A DNA stretch of 64,000 bases from Pseudomonas sp. PH1b (GTDB lineage Bacteria; Pseudomonadota; Gammaproteobacteria; Pseudomonadales; Pseudomonadaceae), in the NCBI RefSeq assembly GCF_000633395.1, contig NZ_AYMU01000001.1:1-64000 (forward strand), given 5' to 3'. Position 1 is the first letter of the stretch. Every line of letters begins with the position of its first letter. Shown one piece after another: positions 1 through 8,077 of this stretch. The notes beneath the pieces are model-generated. The model saw only the letters and a program-made list of their open reading frames with translations, searched no databases and had not been told where the DNA came from. A program made the position numbers and the translations under genes.

Positions 1-87
1 CGAAACGAACCGAAAGTTTGCGAACACACAAAGCTATTACATACCCAATTTGCTGATACGTCGAAAGACGGCTCAGTACCCGAATTT
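1..87 (+). other. 23S-5S rRNA intergenic spacer (partial)
   Basis: Short AT-richer stretch directly before the 5S gene. Its place implies that a 23S gene lies just left of the window. No coding frame or tRNA is visible in it. Confidence 0.6.
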
Positions 88-203
88 CTTGACGATCATA
101 GAGCGTTGGAACCACCTGATCCCATCCCGAACTCAGAAGTGAAACGATGCATCGCCGATGGTAGTGTGGGGTTTCCCCATGTGAGAGTAGGTCATCGTCA
201 AGA
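88..203 (+). rRNA. rrf: 5S ribosomal RNA
   Basis: About 116 nt with the gammaproteobacterial 5S core (CCACCTGATCCCATCCCGAA at about 112-131, then the GGTAGTGTGGGG segment). The ends pair: CTTGACGAT at 88-96 with ATCGTCAAG at 194-202. It is the last gene of an rRNA operon and is followed directly by a terminator. Confidence 0.97.
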
Positions 204-213
204 TTAAATTCCG

Positions 214-250
214 AAACCCCAATTGCGAAAGCAATTGGGGTTTTGTTTTT
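214..250 (+). terminator. Rho-independent terminator of the rRNA operon
   Basis: A 12-13 bp stem, AAACCCCAATTGC against GCAATTGGGGTTT with a GAAA loop, is followed by a T-rich run (TTTTGTTTTT). It lies about 10 nt after the 5S gene. Confidence 0.93.
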
Positions 251-952
251 GCGCGAGATAAAAGCCGCAGGAGATGGATGCCTCGGGTGACACTGCCCGG
301 CTGCCAGCACCCGGTGACAGTGCCAAGGTTTGGGTTTTCTGCAAAAGCTTCTTTGGCAAGCGTCCTCATGCCTCGAGCATTAGGTGCAGGCAGCGGCCTA
401 AGGCTGGGCGGGACCCTTCAGTCTTCAAACCCTGGGCCGTCCCTTGCTCCCCCGGGCCACTCATGTACTGGGGCGCTCAGGCTCCTTCAACCTACGAAGA
501 GCAGGGGGACCTGGGCTACCCCTCTATCCGCGCGGCGACATGCGCCATGCAGCTATCAAGGCTTTTTCGCCAAGCGCTATTCCACATGGCGTAGCCACCC
601 CTCCTGAGGTCCAGCCGCAGGCTGCGTAATCAGGGGAGCCGCTCAATCCCTGTGTTGTTGAAATGGTTGCCGTAATCGGCCCGGAACGCTATGCCCAGCG
701 CTTCCGGGCCAGCAGTTGCAGGAATGACAACGTTGAACATTCCACGCTCGCACCCACTGAAAACCATGAGTCGAAACATGACTGTTGATTGAAATTCGCG
801 AATGCCCTGTTGCACTGGCACCACTGATCAGTCGTGTTGGAAATCCGCTCAAGGTCCGTCGATGGTTTTTGGTATGGTGCAGCTCTTTTTAAGGGACTTG
901 AGTTCACCCGCACGGATCAGCGTCGACCTCTATTCAAAGAGAAGCTGTAGCA
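251..952. other. Non-coding region before mrdA
   Basis: About 700 bases without a convincing gene. Several overlapping open frames of 60-110 codons occur, but none has a ribosome site, a recognisable product or a frame-specific codon bias. A 10-bp palindrome ACTGATCAGT lies at 823-832. The mrdA promoter is presumably in the last 150 bases; no clear -35/-10 pair could be fixed. Confidence 0.5.
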
Positions 953-2845
953 ATGCCCGAAGCGATTCCAATCAAGGACCACGAGAAAGAAACCCGCCTG
1001 GTCAACAAGCGGCTACTGGCCTGCGCGGTACTGGTAGTAGCGGTGACCTGCGCCCTGGTGGCCCGCATGTATTTCCTCCAGGTGGTGGAGTTTGACTATC
1101 ACTCCACCGTCTCGGAAAACAACCGCGTGCACGTCCTGCCGATCACCCCGACCCGCGGGCTGATCTATGACCGCAATGGCGTGGTCCTGGCCGACAACCG
1201 CCCCAGTTTCAACCTCACCATCACCCGCGAACGCGCCACGGATCTCAAGGGTGAACTGGACACCGTGGTCAATCTGCTGCACTTGCCTCCGGAAGACCGC
1301 ACGCTGTTCGACAAGGAAATGAAGCAGGCGCGTCATCCCTTTGTTCCAGTGACCCTGTTCTACGAGCTCACCGAAGAGCAGATCGCCGTACTGGCGGTCA
1401 ACGAATACCGTCTGCCGGGCCTGGACGTGGAGGCCCAGTTCGTCCGCCACTACCCAATGGGCGCGCATTTCGCCCACTCCATCGGCTATGTCGGGCGGAT
1501 CAACGAGAAGGAAGCCAAGAGCCTGGACTCGGTGGAGTACCGCGGCACCCAGTCCATCGGCAAGACCGGTATCGAGAAGTTCTACGAATCCGAGCTGCAC
1601 GGTCACGTCGGCTATGAAGAAGTGGAAACCAATGCCCAGGGCCGCGTGATGCGGGTGCTCAAGCACACCGACCCAATCCCCGGGAAGAGCATCGTCCTGA
1701 GCCTCGATGCGAAGCTCCAGCAAGCCGCCGAAGACGCCCTGGGTGACCGCCGCGGTTCAGTGGTCGCCCTGGATCCGGCTACCGGCGAAGTCCTGGCCAT
1801 GGTCAGCAAGCCAAGCTTCGACCCCAACCTGTTCGTCACCGGCATCAGCTTCAAGGAGTACGCGGCGCTGCACGACTCCATCGACCGGCCGCTGTTCAAC
1901 CGGGTATTGCGCGGCCTCTACGCGCCGGGCTCGACCATCAAGCCAGAAGTGGCGATCGCCGGCCTCGATACCGGCGTTGTCACGGCTTCGACCCGGGTCT
2001 TCGATCCGGGCTACTACCAGTTGCCGGACTTCGATCACAAGTACCGCAACTGGAACCACAGCGGCGACGGCTGGGTCGACATGGACGCAGCGATCATGCG
2101 CTCCAACGACACCTACTTCTACGACCTGGCCCACAAGCTTGGCATCGACCGCCTGCACGACTACATGGCGATGTTCGGGCTGGGTGAAAAGGTTTCCCTG
2201 GACATGTTCGAGGAGTCTGCCGGCCTGATGCCATCCCAGGCCTGGAAGCGCGCTACCCGACGCCAGCCGTGGTTCCCGGGCGAGACGGTGATCCTCGGCA
2301 TTGGCCAGGGCTACATGCAGGTCACGCCGCTGCAACTGGCCCAGGCCACCGCGCTGATCGCCAACAAGGGCGTGTGGAACCGTCCGCACCTGGCCAAGAG
2401 CATCGACGGCGTGGCCCCTGTGGACGAGCACCCGATGCCCAACATCCTCCTCAAGGACCCGCGGGAGTGGGACCAGGTCAACCACGGCATGCAGATGGTC
2501 ATGCACGATCCGCGGGGCATCGCTCGCGCCGCGGCTGCCGGAGCGCAATACCGCATTGCCGGCAAGAGCGGCACCGCCCAGGTGGTGGCGATCAAGCAGG
2601 GCGAGCGCTATGACCGCCTGAAGACCCGTGAGCGCAACCGCGACAATGCCTTGTTCGTCGGCTTCGCCCCGGCCGAGCATCCGCAGATCGTGATCTCGGT
2701 GATGATCGAGAACGGCGAGGCCGGTGGCCGGGTCGCCGGTCCTGTGGTGCGGCAGATCATGGACGCCTGGCTGCTGGACCAGGATGGCCACCTCAAGCCG
2801 CAGTACGCCGCCCCGGCCAAGGCCCCGGGCGACCCCCACGTGTGA
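953..2845 (+). CDS. mrdA: Penicillin-binding protein 2 (peptidoglycan D,D-transpeptidase)
   Basis: A class B penicillin-binding protein of 630 aa, the usual PBP2 length. PBP2 crosslinks lateral-wall peptidoglycan in the periplasm with the elongasome. One N-terminal membrane helix (about residues 20-43) is followed by the PBP dimerisation domain and the transpeptidase domain. Active-site motifs are visible: S327-T-I-K, the PBP2-type S384-N-D, and K538-S-G-T. The ATG at 953 follows an AGAGAAG-type ribosome site. The canonical mrdA normally sits with rodA, mltB and rlpA; none of these is here, so this may be a second PBP2 copy in the genome (inference). It ends one base before the convergent LysR remnant. 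Confidence 0.93.
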   Translation: MPEAIPIKDHEKETRLVNKRLLACAVLVVAVTCALVARMYFLQVVEFDYHSTVSENNRVHVLPITPTRGLIYDRNGVVLADNRPSFNLTITRERATDLKGELDTVVNLLHLPPEDRTLFDKEMKQARHPFVPVTLFYELTEEQIAVLAVNEYRLPGLDVEAQFVRHYPMGAHFAHSIGYVGRINEKEAKSLDSVEYRGTQSIGKTGIEKFYESELHGHVGYEEVETNAQGRVMRVLKHTDPIPGKSIVLSLDAKLQQAAEDALGDRRGSVVALDPATGEVLAMVSKPSFDPNLFVTGISFKEYAALHDSIDRPLFNRVLRGLYAPGSTIKPEVAIAGLDTGVVTASTRVFDPGYYQLPDFDHKYRNWNHSGDGWVDMDAAIMRSNDTYFYDLAHKLGIDRLHDYMAMFGLGEKVSLDMFEESAGLMPSQAWKRATRRQPWFPGETVILGIGQGYMQVTPLQLAQATALIANKGVWNRPHLAKSIDGVAPVDEHPMPNILLKDPREWDQVNHGMQMVMHDPRGIARAAAAGAQYRIAGKSGTAQVVAIKQGERYDRLKTRERNRDNALFVGFAPAEHPQIVISVMIENGEAGGRVAGPVVRQIMDAWLLDQDGHLKPQYAAPAKAPGDPHV

Positions 2846-2846
2846 G

Positions 2847-3834
2847 TCACTTGAGCATCAGGCTCCCCGGCACCTGCTCACGGATACTGAGCATGTGCTG
2901 GATGCTCTGCAGAAACAGACTCTCGGCCTGGCTCATCTTCTGTTCGCGATTCCACAGCAGCTGGATATCGAAATCCACCACTCCCTCTTCCGGTGGCAAG
3001 CGCCACAGCAAGCCCTGCTCGACATCCCGACGCACCAGGTGGATTGGCAGGCAGCCGATGCCGAATCCGGCACAGATCAGTCGATGAATTTCCTCGAAAC
3101 TGGTGGATGAAGCGACGATCTTGCCGGTAAAGCCCTGCTGATCGCGAAACAGCGTCAAGGGCGAAAGGTTGCCCCCCAACTGGTCGCTGGTGAAGCTGAC
3201 AAAGTGTTCCGCCGCCAGCTGTTCCAGGCTCAGGCCCTGTTGCCCGAACAAGTGATGACGCTGACCGCAGAAGTAGGCATAGCGCTCGCGAAACAGCACC
3301 CGCTGCTCCAGTCGCGGCTGCGGCAGACGGCACAGGCCGACTCCCAGGGTGGCGGTCTTCTGCAGCAACGAACTGATGATATTCGAGCTGCCCATCACTT
3401 CCACCTCCAGCTCGATCTTCGGGTGCGCGGCATGGAAGTCGGCGAGAAACTCGTCGTAGTGCTGCGCCTTCACACCACTGACGGTAAGGATGCGGATCTT
3501 GCCCACCACGTCGTCCTGGCGGCTTTCCACCACCGTGCCCAGGCGTGAGATATCGCCGTAGATATCCGCGGCGATACGCAACACATCCTCGCCGGTTTCA
3601 GTCAATTCAAAGCGCCGGCCCCCCCCGAACGATCAACACACAGTCGAGTTGCTCCTCAAGGCGTTTCAATGCCTGGCTGACGGCTGACTGGGTGATGTGC
3701 AGGCGCGCAGCGGCGCGGCTCATGCTGCCTTCCTGGCCGATCACCAGATAGGTGCGCAGCAGGTTCCAGTCCAGGCGGTCGTTGAGAAAACGCCGGCCGA
3801 CCCATTCAGTGTCGGGAACGCTGGGGGAGGCCAT
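2847..3834 (-). pseudogene. LysR-family regulator, frameshifted in a G8 tract
   Basis: Two adjoining frames together make one LysR-type regulator. The upstream frame (3834 to about 3617) holds the winged HTH, with NDRLDWNLLRTYLVIGQ and RAAARLHITQSAVSQALKRL. The downstream frame (about 3620 to 2847) holds the effector domain. They are out of phase at a run of eight G (plus-strand C, 3619-3626). With seven G the reading would be ...VRGGRRFELTETGED..., which matches the intact paralogue at 6964-7899 (...RRGPRFALTEVGEQ...). ATG 3834 is chosen over a TTG at 3867. The gene diverges from the transporter at 3991, its likely target. A true mutation, phase variation and a sequencing error cannot be told apart here. 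Confidence 0.85.
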
Positions 3835-3879
3835 GCCCACCTCTGTTAGTAGTTTGGCTAATACCAAGGTTAAGAATTT

Positions 3880-3913
3880 GAAAATTGACTAATCCTTGCA
3901 TGGCGGCGATAAA
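3880..3913 (+). promoter_or_regulatory. Sigma70 promoter of first MHS transporter
   Basis: TTGACT (3885-3890), a 17-bp spacer and GATAAA (3908-3913). The 14-mer GAAAATTGACTAAT at 3880-3893 is repeated exactly before the second transporter (7963-7976), with the same -10 and spacing. The AT-rich stretch on its left, between this and the LysR start, is the likely LysR binding region. Confidence 0.75.
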
Positions 3914-3990
3914 GCCCGCAAGCGCCACAGAGCGCCCCGTGACCGAGCCTTCAGCACCTGCCCATAACTACAAATACACAGGGTCCTTGC

Positions 3991-5292
3991 ATGCACAGCA
4001 CCTCTCAGCCGCGACGCGCGGCGGCGGCGGCCTTCATCGGCACCACCATCGAGTTCTACGACTTCTATATCTACGCCACTGCAGCGGCATTGGTCCTGGG
4101 GCAGGTGTTCTTTCCCAGCAGCGATCCGGTGATGAGCACCCTGGCGGCGTTCGGCAGCTTCGCCGTGGGCTTCATTGCCCGGCCCATGGCGGGCATGGTC
4201 TTCGGCCACCTGGGAGATCGCCTCGGTCGCAAGAAAATGCTCCTGGTGACCATGGCCCTGATGGGCCTGGCCACCACCGGCATCGGCCTGCTGCCCAGCT
4301 ACGCCAGCGTCGGTATCTGGGCGCCCATCAGCCTGATCGTGTTGCGCCTGATCCAGGGGATTTCCGTGGGGGGCGAGTGGGGCGGGGCGGTGTTGATGGC
4401 CAGCGAACATGCACCGGCCAAGCGCAAGACGTTCTACGCCTCCTTCGCCCAGTTGGGCAGCCCCGCTGGCTTGTTGCTGGCACTGATTGCCTTTCGCCTG
4501 GTCACCAGCCTTGCGCCCGAGGACTTCCTCGCCTGGGGCTGGCGCCTGCCGTTCCTGGCCAGCGGTGTATTGATGATGGTCGGCTTTATGATCCGCTCCG
4601 GGGTGAATGAGTCGCCAGAGTTCGCCAAGGCCCGGGACAACCACGAAACCGCCGACTACCCAGTGATGGAGGTGATCCGAAACTGCTGGCGGCAGATCCT
4701 CTTTGCCGCAGCGGCGGTGACCATCGGCTCGGCCGGGTTCTTCTTCACCAACACGTTCATGATCACCTATGTCACTCAGTACCAGGGCATTCCCCGGGCG
4801 ACCATTCTCGACTGCCTGTTCCTGGTGACGGTGATCCAGTTGCTGTCCCAACCGATCTCGGCGCTGCTTGCCGAACGCTTCGGCGAGGGCCGTTTCCTGA
4901 CCCTGGTGGCCCTGTTGTGCATGGTCACGCCGTACCCGATGTTCCTCCTGGTGGGCACCCAGAACATCCTGCTGATGACCCTCGGCATCGCCCTGGCGGT
5001 GGTGATCCTCTCGGCGCTGTACGCGGTGATCGCCGGCTACATGACCCAGGCCTTTCCGGTGCACCTGCGCTATTCCGGCATTTCCATCGCCTACCAGCTC
5101 AGCTGCGCCCTGGCCGGTGGCACCACGCCGCTGATCGGCACGCTGCTGGCCAGCCAGTTTTCCGGGCAATGGCTGCCCTTGGCGCTGTTCTTCAGCCTGC
5201 TGTCGGCCCTGTCCTTGATCGGTGTCTGCGGGCTGGCGCGGATGCGCGCCAGCCCAGCCACCCACACAGCTCCCCAAGAGGTGTATTCGTGA
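3991..5292 (+). CDS. MFS transporter, metabolite:H+ symporter (MHS) family
   Basis: A 433-aa inner-membrane carrier of the ShiA/ProP-like MHS family with 12 predicted helices. The N-terminus has AAAAAFIGTTIEFYDFYIYA, the MHS signature, and the loop 2-3 motif GHLGDRLGRKK is present. Substrates in the family are small organic acids, shikimate or betaines. The next two genes are a class II aldolase and a 2-hydroxyacid dehydrogenase, so a hydroxy- or keto-acid substrate is plausible (inference). It diverges from a broken LysR gene and is about 60% alike by eye to the transporter at 8078. The aldolase start overlaps its stop codon. Confidence 0.9.
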   Translation: MHSTSQPRRAAAAAFIGTTIEFYDFYIYATAAALVLGQVFFPSSDPVMSTLAAFGSFAVGFIARPMAGMVFGHLGDRLGRKKMLLVTMALMGLATTGIGLLPSYASVGIWAPISLIVLRLIQGISVGGEWGGAVLMASEHAPAKRKTFYASFAQLGSPAGLLLALIAFRLVTSLAPEDFLAWGWRLPFLASGVLMMVGFMIRSGVNESPEFAKARDNHETADYPVMEVIRNCWRQILFAAAAVTIGSAGFFFTNTFMITYVTQYQGIPRATILDCLFLVTVIQLLSQPISALLAERFGEGRFLTLVALLCMVTPYPMFLLVGTQNILLMTLGIALAVVILSALYAVIAGYMTQAFPVHLRYSGISIAYQLSCALAGGTTPLIGTLLASQFSGQWLPLALFFSLLSALSLIGVCGLARMRASPATHTAPQEVYS

Positions 5293-6044
5293 GCAAACCT
5301 GAACACATGAGTGCCGTTGAATGGCAGGCCCGTTGCGAACTGGCGGCACTGTACCGCCTGGTGGCGCACTTTCGCATGACCGACCTGATCGACACCCACA
5401 TCACCCTGCGCATTCCCGGGCCCGAGCATCACTTCTTGATCAACCGCTATGGGGTGATCTTCGATCGCATGCGCGCCAGCGACCTGGTGCGCATTGACCA
5501 GCAGGGGCGCATCGTCGACCCGGATTCCAGCCAGCAGCGGGTCAATGCCGCGGGGTTCGTCATCCATTCGGCGATCCACATGGCGCGCCCCGATCTCAAC
5601 TGCGTGATCCACACCCACACCGCCGCCGGCATGGCGGTAGCAGCGCAGAAGCAGGGGCTGCTGCCCATCAGCCAGCACGCGTTGAAGTTCTACGGCAAGT
5701 TGGCCTATCACACCTATGAGGGCATTGCCCTGTCCCTGGACGAGCGCGAGCGGCTGATCGCCGACCTGGGGCCGCACCGGGCAATGATCCTGCGCAACCA
5801 TGGGCTGTTGGTGGGCGGGCTGAGCGTGGCCCATGCCTTCCAGGAGATCCACTTCCTCGAGCGTGCCTGCCAGGCCCAGGTACAGGCCCTGGCCGGAGGC
5901 TCGGAGTTGAATTATCCGTCACCCGAGGTCTGTGCCCACACCGCCGAGCAGTTCGAGCGCGATGATGCCGACAACATCATCCAACTGGCCTGGGAAGCGG
6001 CCCTGACCCTGATCGAGTCTCAGCGCGAGTCCTACCGGTCATGA
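5289..6044 (+). CDS. Class II aldolase/adducin family protein
   Basis: A 251-aa protein of the class II aldolase / adducin fold, which includes zinc-dependent fuculose-phosphate-type aldolases and related decarboxylases. The metal motif H-T-H-T lies in CVIHTHTAAGMAV and the third histidine in RNHGLLVGG. The GTG at 5289 is preferred: it overlaps the transporter stop (GTGA) and has AAGAGG upstream; ATG 5307 is an alternative. It is translationally coupled to both neighbours (the next gene starts at 6041 in an ATGA overlap). The exact substrate cannot be read from sequence. Confidence 0.88.
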   Translation: MSKPEHMSAVEWQARCELAALYRLVAHFRMTDLIDTHITLRIPGPEHHFLINRYGVIFDRMRASDLVRIDQQGRIVDPDSSQQRVNAAGFVIHSAIHMARPDLNCVIHTHTAAGMAVAAQKQGLLPISQHALKFYGKLAYHTYEGIALSLDERERLIADLGPHRAMILRNHGLLVGGLSVAHAFQEIHFLERACQAQVQALAGGSELNYPSPEVCAHTAEQFERDDADNIIQLAWEAALTLIESQRESYRS

Positions 6045-6970
6045 GTCCGGTGGTGCTGTTGTCCCGTGATACGACGCTCCTGCAGCAGTTGCAGCAGGCC
6101 TTTGCCCGCAGTGCGCCGCAGCTCGATGCGGTGCTGGCGGATGATCCGCTGGCCGGGGAGGCACAGGTGGCCGCCTGCTGGTTTCCCCCCGCCGGCAGCC
6201 TCGGGGCCTTGCCCGGCCTGCGGCTGATTCATTCGGTGGCCGCGGGGATCGATCATCTGCAGCACGATCCGTCCTGCCCGCCGTTGCCGGTATGCCGGGT
6301 CGTGGACCCCGGACATCGCCAGGGCATGACCGAGTATGTGCGCTGGGCCGCCATCCACTATCACCGGGGTTTCGACCAGGTGCTGCAACAGCAGGCTGGC
6401 AAAGTCTGGCAGCGCCCCCGGCAGCGTCCGGCCGCCGAATTCAAGGTCGGGGTCATGGGCCTGGGTTCCCTCGGCGCGGCCATTGCCGAAGACCTGGCTG
6501 CCGCCGGCTATCAAGTCCGGGGCTGGGCCCGCAGCGGCAAGCAACTGGCGGCGGTGCAGACCTTCGCCGGCCCCCAGGCTATGGGAGCCTTTCTCGATGG
6601 CCTGGAACTGTTGATCAACTTGCTGCCGCTGACCACCGAGACCCGCGGCATTCTCGGTCAGGCAACCTTCGCCCGACTGGCGCCGGGAGCGGCGGTGGTC
6701 AATTGCGGGCGGGGCGCGCACCTGCGGCTCGAGGACTTGCAGCAAGCCCTGGCCAGTGGGCAGTTGCGGGGCGCCTTGCTGGATGTCTTCGAGGAGGAAC
6801 CGCTGCCGCCGGATCAGCGCCTGTGGAGCCTGCCCGGGGTGACCATCACCCCACACATGGCTTCGGCCGCGTCCCACGACTGCATCGCCATGCAAGTGGC
6901 GGAGAACCTGCGCCGCCTGCACGCCGGGGAGCCGCCGCTGAACCTGGTGGACCGGGCGCGCGGCTACTGA
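6041..6970 (+). CDS. ghrA: D-2-hydroxyacid dehydrogenase, GhrA-like
   Basis: A 309-aa cytoplasmic NAD(P)-dependent dehydrogenase, close in length to glyoxylate/hydroxypyruvate reductase A. The Rossmann motif is VGVMGLGSLGAAIAEDL at about residues 138-154. The catalytic Arg lies in NCGRGAHLR, the Glu in DVFEEEPLP and the His in ITPHMASAAS. It starts in an ATGA overlap with the aldolase gene, so the pair is probably co-transcribed with the transporter. Its last 7 bases overlap the end of the convergent LysR gene. The reaction is likely reduction of a 2-keto acid; the substrate is unknown. Confidence 0.87.
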   Translation: MSPVVLLSRDTTLLQQLQQAFARSAPQLDAVLADDPLAGEAQVAACWFPPAGSLGALPGLRLIHSVAAGIDHLQHDPSCPPLPVCRVVDPGHRQGMTEYVRWAAIHYHRGFDQVLQQQAGKVWQRPRQRPAAEFKVGVMGLGSLGAAIAEDLAAAGYQVRGWARSGKQLAAVQTFAGPQAMGAFLDGLELLINLLPLTTETRGILGQATFARLAPGAAVVNCGRGAHLRLEDLQQALASGQLRGALLDVFEEEPLPPDQRLWSLPGVTITPHMASAASHDCIAMQVAENLRRLHAGEPPLNLVDRARGY

Positions 6971-7899
6971 GCTTCGAGGCAGCCCTGCAGGCGTTCGAGG
7001 AAGATCGTCTCGGCGCGGCTCATGCGCTGCTCGCGATTCCACAGCAGGTGGATGTCGACATCGGCAATGCCTTCGTGAGGGGGCAGGCGCCATAGCAGCC
7101 CGGCGTCGACATCGGCGGCCACCACGTGCTCCGGCAGGCAGCCGATGCCGAAGCCGGCGATCACCAGGCGCCGAACCTCCTCAAGGCTCGGCGACGACGC
7201 GACAATGCGCCCGCTGAAGCCCTGCTGGTCGCGAAAAATGGTCAGTGGCGAAAGCATGCCGCCAATCTGGTCGCTGGTGAAACTGACGAAGTTCTCCCGC
7301 TGCAGGTCGCCCTCGGCGACGTCTTCGCGGCCGAACAGAGGATGATGCTTGCCGCAGAAGAAACCGTAGCGCTGGCGCAGGAACAGCCGCTGCTCCAGGC
7401 GCGGCTGCGGCCGTCGGTTGAGGCTCAGGCCCAGGGTCGCAGTCTTTTCCAGCAGGGCGCTGACGATGTCCGAGCTGCGCATCACCTCCACCTCCAAATC
7501 GACCCGGGGATGTTGACGATGGAAGTCGGCCAGAAAAGCATCGAAGCGCTCACTGAAGATGCGACTGATGATCAGCAGCCGGACCCTGCCGCTGACCTCG
7601 TCGGCGGGCTGCTCCAGCAGGCTGCTGACCTGGGACATTTGGCCGTAGATCTCCCCGGCCAGGGCAAAGATCTGTTCGCCGACTTCGGTCAGGGCAAAGC
7701 GCGGCCCGCGGCGGGCGATCAGTTGTCGCCCCAGTTGTTCCTCCAGGCGCTTGAGGGCCTGGCTCACCGCCGGCTGGGTCAGGTGCAGGCGCGCCGCGGC
7801 ACGGCTGATGCTCAGCTCCTGGCCGATCACCCGGAAGGTGCGCAGCAGGTTCCAGTCGAGGCGGTCATTGAGCAGGCGATGGGGCTCACGGTCGGACAT
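6964..7899 (-). CDS. LysR-family transcriptional regulator
   Basis: An intact 311-aa LysR-type regulator. Its N-terminal winged HTH has RAAARLHLTQPAVSQALKRLEEQ (about residues 27-49) and the rest is the periplasmic-binding-like effector domain. It is the intact paralogue of the broken regulator at 2847-3834, with near-identical segments such as NDRLDWNLLRT. ATG 7899 is chosen; a TTG at 7918-7920 is in frame but has no better ribosome site. It is divergent from the MHS transporter at 8078, its probable target; the 178-bp gap carries a promoter shared with the first module. Confidence 0.93.
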   Translation of the reverse strand: MSDREPHRLLNDRLDWNLLRTFRVIGQELSISRAAARLHLTQPAVSQALKRLEEQLGRQLIARRGPRFALTEVGEQIFALAGEIYGQMSQVSSLLEQPADEVSGRVRLLIISRIFSERFDAFLADFHRQHPRVDLEVEVMRSSDIVSALLEKTATLGLSLNRRPQPRLEQRLFLRQRYGFFCGKHHPLFGREDVAEGDLQRENFVSFTSDQIGGMLSPLTIFRDQQGFSGRIVASSPSLEEVRRLVIAGFGIGCLPEHVVAADVDAGLLWRLPPHEGIADVDIHLLWNREQRMSRAETIFLERLQGCLEAQ

Positions 7900-7962
7900 G
7901 GGAGGCTCTGGATCAAGCAATCGACGAATAATAAGCAGGGATAATAATCGAGATAAACAATA

Positions 7963-7996
7963 GAAAATTGACTAATTATCCCTCGCAACGGATAAA
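7963..7996 (+). promoter_or_regulatory. Sigma70 promoter of second MHS transporter
   Basis: TTGACT (7968-7973), a 17-bp spacer and GATAAA (7991-7996). The box GAAAATTGACTAAT is identical to that at 3880-3893, although the surrounding bases differ. Conservation of boxes and spacing across two paralogous modules supports the call. Confidence 0.75.
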
Positions 7997-8077
7997 TCCT
8001 CCCCAGACAGGCGCCAGCAGAAGCCCCTGCGCTTGACCCTCACTCCTGCCAAAAAAATAACCAAGGGAGCCTGACCC

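Noticed and set aside
274..629. Several overlapping plus-strand open frames of 60-110 codons before mrdA
   Set aside because: No ribosome sites, low-complexity translations and no family resemblance; the frames overlap each other in all phases, as expected in GC-rich non-coding DNA.
811..840. TGGCAC at 816 as a sigma54 promoter for mrdA
   Set aside because: No GC at the required 10-base distance; only a chance -24-like word beside a 10-bp palindrome.
3889..5349. Long minus-strand open frame opposite the first MHS transporter, with a similar one opposite the second (7976-10651)
   Set aside because: His/Gln/Gly-rich translations without domains, fully antisense to genes with clear motifs; typical GC-rich mirror frames.
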